This document shows, in pieces, positions 6,752 to 9,729 of a DNA stretch of 9,729 nt. The notes beneath the pieces were generated by a model. The model did not search any database, was not told where the DNA came from, and saw only the letters and a program-made list of their open reading frames with translations. Numbering within the stretch: position 1 is the stretch's first letter; the number at the start of each line of letters is the position of its first letter. The position numbers and the translations under genes were made by a program. This DNA is from an uncultured Prochlorococcus sp. (lineage in GTDB: Bacteria > Cyanobacteriota > Cyanobacteriia > PCC-6307 > Cyanobiaceae): the NCBI GenBank assembly GCA_902572065.1, contig CACGEL010000029.1, positions 1 through 9,729 on the forward strand, given 5' to 3'.

Positions 6752-6838
6752 GGAGGGGTGGTCGAGTGGTTTAAGGCTCTAGTCTTGAAAACTAGCGTAT
6801 CTGCAAGGGTACCGTGGGTTCGAATCCCACCCCCTCCG
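6752..6838 (+). tRNA. tRNA-Ser (anticodon UGA)
   Basis: An 87-base class II tRNA folds completely. Acceptor GGAGGGG (6752-6758) pairs with CCCCTCC (6831-6837), and G6838 is the discriminator expected for serine. The anticodon stem CTAGT/ACTAG (6779-6783, 6791-6795) encloses loop CTTGAAA with anticodon TGA at 6786-6788. A long variable arm follows, and the T arm is GTGGG TTCGAAT CCCAC. CCA is not encoded. It reads UCN serine codons, chiefly UCA. It stands between the variable glycan genes and the conserved genes and probably served as an insertion landmark. Confidence 0.97.
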
Positions 6839-6965
6839 TTTCTAGAAGAACCCGCTAAATAAAGTATCAGAATAAATCCTAAGATTTCAATTTTCTTTTA
6901 AATAAATTAGATATAAAATTAAATTTGCAAAATATATTTATCCTTGCTCTGCAATAAAGCATTAT

Positions 6966-6980
6966 CAACTTTCAAAGTTG
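6966..6980. repeat. 15-base dyad symmetry CAACTTTCAAAGTTG
   Basis: A perfect palindrome about a single central C lies in the otherwise featureless 203-bp spacer after the tRNA. As RNA it could form only a weak 5-bp hairpin; as DNA it could be an operator. No T-run follows, so it is not a clear terminator. Confidence 0.3.
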
Positions 6981-7041
6981 GTCAATAAATAATTATTGGA
7001 AATGTTTATAGATGATTTATCTTTTATAAAAATTAAACTTA

Positions 7042-7314
7042 TTAGAATTTCCGAAAACAAAAATCTCCTACTAATAGCACTTTATTATATTTATTTTTCG
7101 CATTTTTAATTTTTAAAATATAATTTGGAGATATAGAAAAAACAGTTCCAATAGAAACGCTTCCGCCACTGCCATCTTTAATTATTTTAAAAAAACATTT
7201 CCTTCCTCTTTCGTGAATCAAACCAGGCCAAATAACTCCAACGCCTAAAAATATCCCTACTAAAAGAAACATAAAGTATTGAAGAGCTTTAAATTTATAT
7301 TTTGTCTTACCCAT
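7042..7314 (-). CDS. Small single-pass membrane protein of unknown function
   Basis: 90 residues from ATG 7314. The frame can be extended four codons to TTG 7326, but ATG at 7314 is the better start, and a GATAAT -10-like element at 7346-7341 leaves a short leader before it. A basic N-terminus (KTKYKFK) is followed by one hydrophobic segment, about 11-32, so the remaining ~58 residues probably face the periplasm or lumen side. That part has HERGRKCFF (34-42), a glycine-rich DGSGGSVSIGTVFSISP (47-63) of beta character and a second cysteine at 86, which could pair with Cys40. I do not recognise the family. It is divergently transcribed from the small gene at 7428 across 113 bp. Confidence 0.65.
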   Translation of the reverse strand: MGKTKYKFKALQYFMFLLVGIFLGVGVIWPGLIHERGRKCFFKIIKDGSGGSVSIGTVFSISPNYILKIKNAKNKYNKVLLVGDFCFRKF

Positions 7315-7427
7315 AATTAGTCTCAATAAATAAAATTTTTATTATCTGTAAAATCTACAATAGATCTTATTTTTTTAGATACACCCTTCATTATTGTTCT
7401 TGTTAGTATTTGTTTTTAGTTTTACTT

Positions 7428-7625
7428 ATGGATAAAGGATTCGCTACAAATACCTCAGATAATAATACAAAAAAAACTATATCCTCAAAAGAAACCAAAG
7501 GCAGGCTTATATCATGGTCTCCTTGGCCGCCTGCTAACTTTCAAACTCGTTATCCAGCTTTTCCTCTAGTTCTCACATTATTAATTGTATTAGTTGGCCA
7601 ATGGTATATTTCTCTTTTGAGATAA
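7428..7625 (+). CDS. Small C-terminally anchored membrane protein of unknown function
   Basis: 65 residues from ATG 7428. An upstream in-frame TTG at 7410 would add six hydrophobic residues but is a poorer start. The N-terminal third is polar (Asn/Thr/Lys/Ser-rich). A strongly patterned middle GRLISWSPWPPANFQTRYPA (25-44) is followed by one membrane segment, about 45-64, close to the C-terminus. It resembles high-light-inducible proteins in size but lacks their ExxNGRxAM helix. The tryptophan/proline-rich block looks like a conserved docking surface. It is followed after 56 bp by a membrane protein gene on the same strand. Confidence 0.65.
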   Translation: MDKGFATNTSDNNTKKTISSKETKGRLISWSPWPPANFQTRYPAFPLVLTLLIVLVGQWYISLLR

Positions 7626-7681
7626 TGTAAGCCTCTATATGAAATCTAAATTTAAAATAAGTTGAGGATATTTAAATTAAT

Positions 7682-8278
7682 TTGTTTTTCTTTCTATTAT
7701 TTTTTGCCCATTTACAAGCAGTAGTCGTTCCAATATTTTTTGGAATTAAATCAATTAATAAATTCAAAAATATAAAAAACCATATTCTTATTCCCTTTGG
7801 TTTTATTTTTTTAGGTTTAGCATCAATGTTTGAGATGATTGATCATACAAAAACAAATTGGATTTATATAGATCACTCCTCCTTCTTTAATTGGCTTTTT
7901 TATTCTTTTCTTGCATTAGGCTTAACATGTTTAACCATATCAGTTAGTAAAAATAATTTTGCTAATGGAACAAATATCTTCCTATGTTTTTGCTCAATAA
8001 TTTCCTATTTATTAATTAATAAATCTATCGCTCTATCATTACAAGTAATTATTAGTATATTTTTGATCATAAATTGGCAAAGAATGTTTAAAGATTGGAT
8101 CTTCATTGCTTACCCAATCTTTGGTATTATTGTTACAACTTTCTTTGGAACAAATCTATCAATAACTGGAAACCAAATTTGGCATGTTTTTATTGGTCCA
8201 TCAGGCACAATTAGTGTAATTACTTTTTATTTAGTATTAATGAGGTCAAAAAATAAATTATCTGAGATTTTGAAATGA
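7682..8278 (+). CDS. Polytopic membrane protein of unknown function
   Basis: 198 residues with about seven hydrophobic segments (near 2-20, 35-50, 68-88, 98-113, 115-131, 139-156, 168-187). It starts at TTG 7682; a TAA lies three codons upstream in frame, and a GAGG at 7664-7667 is rather distant. No named family is recognised. Polar residues sit at membrane edges: E51, D54, H55, D64, H65 and W167-H168. Paired Asp/His sets like these can bind a metal, as in membrane hydrolases of the CREST type, but the match is only suggestive. Its stop overlaps the start of the next gene (ATGA at 8275-8278), so the two are translationally coupled. Confidence 0.7.
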   Translation: MFFFLLFFAHLQAVVVPIFFGIKSINKFKNIKNHILIPFGFIFLGLASMFEMIDHTKTNWIYIDHSSFFNWLFYSFLALGLTCLTISVSKNNFANGTNIFLCFCSIISYLLINKSIALSLQVIISIFLIINWQRMFKDWIFIAYPIFGIIVTTFFGTNLSITGNQIWHVFIGPSGTISVITFYLVLMRSKNKLSEILK

Positions 8279-8604
8279 GCAGATTTATCATTATCTCTTT
8301 TTTAATTTTGCTAACTTTCACCGTTTCAGCAAATATAACGCTTGCTGAAACACCTCTTGATGTTTATATGAATGATTTTTACTCTAAATCTAACGAAGCC
8401 AGCAAAATTCTCAAAGAAATAGAAACTACTCTCAAAGAGGGTTCTAGAAAAAATGTATGTTCAAGACAGAGAGAAGCTGCAAGATTAGGATTATTAGCCA
8501 ATAAATCCTTAATTAAAGCATTTGAACTAGGAGGAACAGAACCCCCAACGGAAGCTATAAAATCTAGTCAGAAAAGATGGGAATCTATTTTCAATGAATG
8601 TTAA
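8275..8604 (+). CDS. Small secreted helical protein of unknown function
   Basis: 109 residues from ATG 8275, which shares four bases with the stop of the preceding gene. Residues 1-24 form a Sec-type signal peptide (positive start, hydrophobic core, VSA at 17-19 or TLA at 22-24 before the cut), so the mature protein should be in the periplasm or thylakoid lumen. The mature part is about 85 residues, charged and probably alpha-helical, with only two cysteines, C62 and the C-terminal C109, a likely disulfide. The stretch CSRQREAARLGLLANKS (62-78) is the most distinctive. There is no family match from memory. Coupling to the membrane protein suggests a joint role. Confidence 0.7.
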   Translation: MSRFIIISFLILLTFTVSANITLAETPLDVYMNDFYSKSNEASKILKEIETTLKEGSRKNVCSRQREAARLGLLANKSLIKAFELGGTEPPTEAIKSSQKRWESIFNEC

Positions 8605-8616
8605 AAAAATGCAAGT

Positions 8617-8641
8617 AAAGACAAAACTTATTAAGTTCTTT
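8617..8641. terminator. Weak bidirectional terminator candidate between convergent genes
   Basis: AACTT (8625-8629) and AAGTT (8633-8637) form a 5-bp stem with a 3-base loop. AAAG/CTTT at 8617-8620 and 8638-8641 could extend it past a bulge. It fills the 35-bp gap between the secreted protein and the Tic20-like gene. It is AT-rich and short, so support is modest. Confidence 0.3.
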
Positions 8642-9074
8642 AAATTTGCATTCTTACAGAATTGCTAATAAACGGTATTTCAGGTTCAACGCCATTAATA
8701 CACTGGAAGATAGAAAAAATAAAAATAGATAGTGTAAATATAAATACTATTGAACCAAATTCAACTAAAGGCAAAATACGTAAAAGATAACTAATTATGA
8801 TCAAGGCAATATCAAGGAGTAATGCTTGGCAAGCATTATATCTTACGAAATAAGGGACATTTGGATTTCTTACAACTCCTGCAAACAATATTATAAAAAA
8901 TAATAAGCTCCCAAAAGGTAAGGATCTTTCAATTATCGCAACAGGGAACGTGAGCAATAAAAGTACTTTTAAAAAAGAAAATTTATATAGTAAATAATAT
9001 CCAAAAGGCAATGAAGCCTTCAATGGCAAAGTATAAAAAATAACTGAAGTTGCTCGTTGAATTATTTGATTCAA
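8640..9074 (-). CDS. Tic20 family membrane protein
   Basis: 144 residues with four hydrophobic segments (near 22-46, 52-68, 84-103, 107-125), as in Tic20. The family signature is clear: RNPNVPYFVRYN (69-80) followed by ACQALLLDIALII (81-93), where the R..N..QA.lLDI pattern precedes the third helix. In chloroplasts Tic20 is part of the inner-envelope protein import channel; cyanobacterial homologues sit in the cytoplasmic or thylakoid membrane and their role is less clear. The start is TTG 9074, directly after an in-frame TAA, with AGTAGG six bases before it as a plausible ribosome site. It is divergent from gloA across 90 bp. This gene is the main evidence for a cyanobacterial source. Confidence 0.87.
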   Translation of the reverse strand: MNQIIQRATSVIFYTLPLKASLPFGYYLLYKFSFLKVLLLLTFPVAIIERSLPFGSLLFFIILFAGVVRNPNVPYFVRYNACQALLLDIALIIISYLLRILPLVEFGSIVFIFTLSIFIFSIFQCINGVEPEIPFISNSVRMQI

Positions 9075-9142
9075 TTAAAACCTACTCTTTAATATTTAAT
9101 TTAACGCATTTTCATAAAAACCAACTTTACTAAATATCATTG

Positions 9143-9148
9143 TATATA
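9143..9148 (+). promoter_or_regulatory. Possible -10 element of gloA
   Basis: TATATA lies 16 bases before the gloA ATG, preceded by TG. The predicted leader is only about ten bases. No consensus -35 is seen. Confidence 0.25.
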
Positions 9149-9164
9149 AACACATAAACTTTAA

Positions 9165-9554
9165 ATGAGAATCTTACACACCATGTTGAGAGTTGGAAAT
9201 TTAGATAAGTCTATTGATTTTTATGTAAATAGATTAGGGATGAATCTTATAAGAAGGAAAGATTATCCTCATGGTGAATTTACTTTAGCTTTTGTTGGCT
9301 ATGGTTCTGAGAAAGATAATGCAGTAATTGAGTTAACTCATAATTGGAACAAGAAATCAGAAGACTACGAGCTTGGAAATAAGTATGGACATATCGCTAT
9401 TGGTGTAAAAGATATATATGACATTTGCCAGGGATTAGAGGATAACGGCTGTAAAGTTACTACTAAACCAAAAACGATGAAAAACAGCACAACTGTTCTA
9501 GCATTTGTAGAAGATCCTGATGGATATAAGATTGAACTTATTGAAAGAGATTAG
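9165..9554 (+). CDS. gloA: Lactoylglutathione lyase (glyoxalase I)
   Basis: Cytosolic enzyme that isomerises the methylglyoxal-glutathione hemithioacetal to S-lactoylglutathione, the first step of methylglyoxal detoxification. It has 129 residues from ATG 9165, close to the usual ~135 of the short bacterial form. The metal ligands are all present: H5 in MRILHTMLRV, E56 in AVIELTHNW, H76 in YGHIAIG and E124 in GYKIELIE. The two beta-alpha-beta-beta-beta modules and the blocks SIDFY, LAFVGYG and FVEDPDG match Escherichia coli GloA almost residue for residue. The short loop architecture is that of the Ni/Co-activated class rather than the longer Zn class. A second ORF starts two bases after its stop. 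Confidence 0.96.
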   Translation: MRILHTMLRVGNLDKSIDFYVNRLGMNLIRRKDYPHGEFTLAFVGYGSEKDNAVIELTHNWNKKSEDYELGNKYGHIAIGVKDIYDICQGLEDNGCKVTTKPKTMKNSTTVLAFVEDPDGYKIELIERD

Positions 9555-9556
9555 TT

Positions 9557-9709
9557 ATGAAAATTTCGGAATTAAATGAAGATACACAGGATCAAATATG
9601 TGATCTTCTTGAAAATTTACAGCAAATAGAGAAACTTAAAAATAAAGATATGCGTATTTTGTTAGATAAAATAGTTAGACCGTATGGAGGAAAAGTAGTA
9701 AATAAATAG
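9557..9709 (+). CDS. 50-residue charged protein downstream of gloA
   Basis: ATG 9557 begins two bases after the gloA stop and the frame ends at TAG 9707-9709. The product is 50 residues, soluble and strongly helical in its middle (DQICDLLENLQQIEKLKNKD, 12-31), with a basic end RPYGGKVVNK. The tight spacing, a regular charged/hydrophobic heptad-like pattern and a codon use like its neighbours favour a real gene over chance. I do not recognise the family. A weak GTAAA/TTTAC dyad (9698-9714) overlaps its stop. Confidence 0.6.
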   Translation: MKISELNEDTQDQICDLLENLQQIEKLKNKDMRILLDKIVRPYGGKVVNK

Positions 9710-9729
9710 TTTACTTTATAATTAATTAG

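Noticed and set aside
6673..6774. 33-codon ATG frame running into the tRNA as an integrase remnant
   Set aside because: Reads MFPNCFRKK and on into the tRNA without any recombinase motif (no R...HxxR...Y); probably chance.
6839..7041. A small gene in the spacer after the tRNA
   Set aside because: The longest ATG frame is about 26 codons with no spacing, motif or ribosome site in support.
7428..7625. High-light-inducible (Hli/Scp) protein
   Set aside because: Size and single helix fit, but the ExxNGRxAM chlorophyll-binding helix is absent.
1..9729. CRISPR array, insertion sequence or transposase
   Set aside because: No regularly spaced repeats, no transposase-like frame and no paired terminal inverted repeats were found.

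Overview
The window looks like a piece of a high-light-type Prochlorococcus (marine picocyanobacterium) chromosome. The DNA is very A+T-rich throughout and the genes are packed on both strands with few Shine-Dalgarno sites. One gene encodes a Tic20-family protein, a family of cyanobacteria and plastids. The species is an inference; no marker in the window fixes a strain.

Layout: the left two thirds (1-6467) is an accessory cell-surface glycan region. It holds, in order, a 3'-cut polytopic membrane protein (minus strand), a DPM1-like family 2 glycosyltransferase (plus), a second membrane protein clearly related to the first (plus), and then, in convergent orientation, a minus-strand cluster. 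Read 5' to 3', that cluster is an OafA-type acyltransferase_3 membrane domain, an SGNH domain and a divergent GT11/fucosyltransferase-like protein. The acyltransferase and SGNH reading frames look like one ~667-residue gene broken by a single-base change in a run of seven A. A good sigma70-type promoter for this cluster sits at 6559-6588.

The border is at 6590-6840. An intact tRNA-Ser(UGA) at 6752-6838 is preceded by a decayed partial copy of the same tRNA (6593-6627, 29 of 35 bases identical) and by a pair of 10-bp direct repeats one helical turn apart. No integrase gene is in the window, but a tRNA plus tRNA remnant beside surface-polysaccharide genes is the usual appearance of a genomic-island edge in Prochlorococcus.

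The right third (7042-9729) looks like housekeeping backbone: three small or medium proteins of unknown function with membrane segments, a secreted small protein translationally coupled to the last of them, the Tic20-like protein, glyoxalase I (gloA), and a 50-residue ORF two bases after gloA. On the left, a plausible joint role is making a polyprenyl-phosphate-linked sugar (family 2 enzyme), using it outside the membrane (the two membrane proteins, perhaps GT-C-like), and decorating the glycan with fucose-like sugars and acyl groups. That scheme is inference from family membership and neighbourhood.
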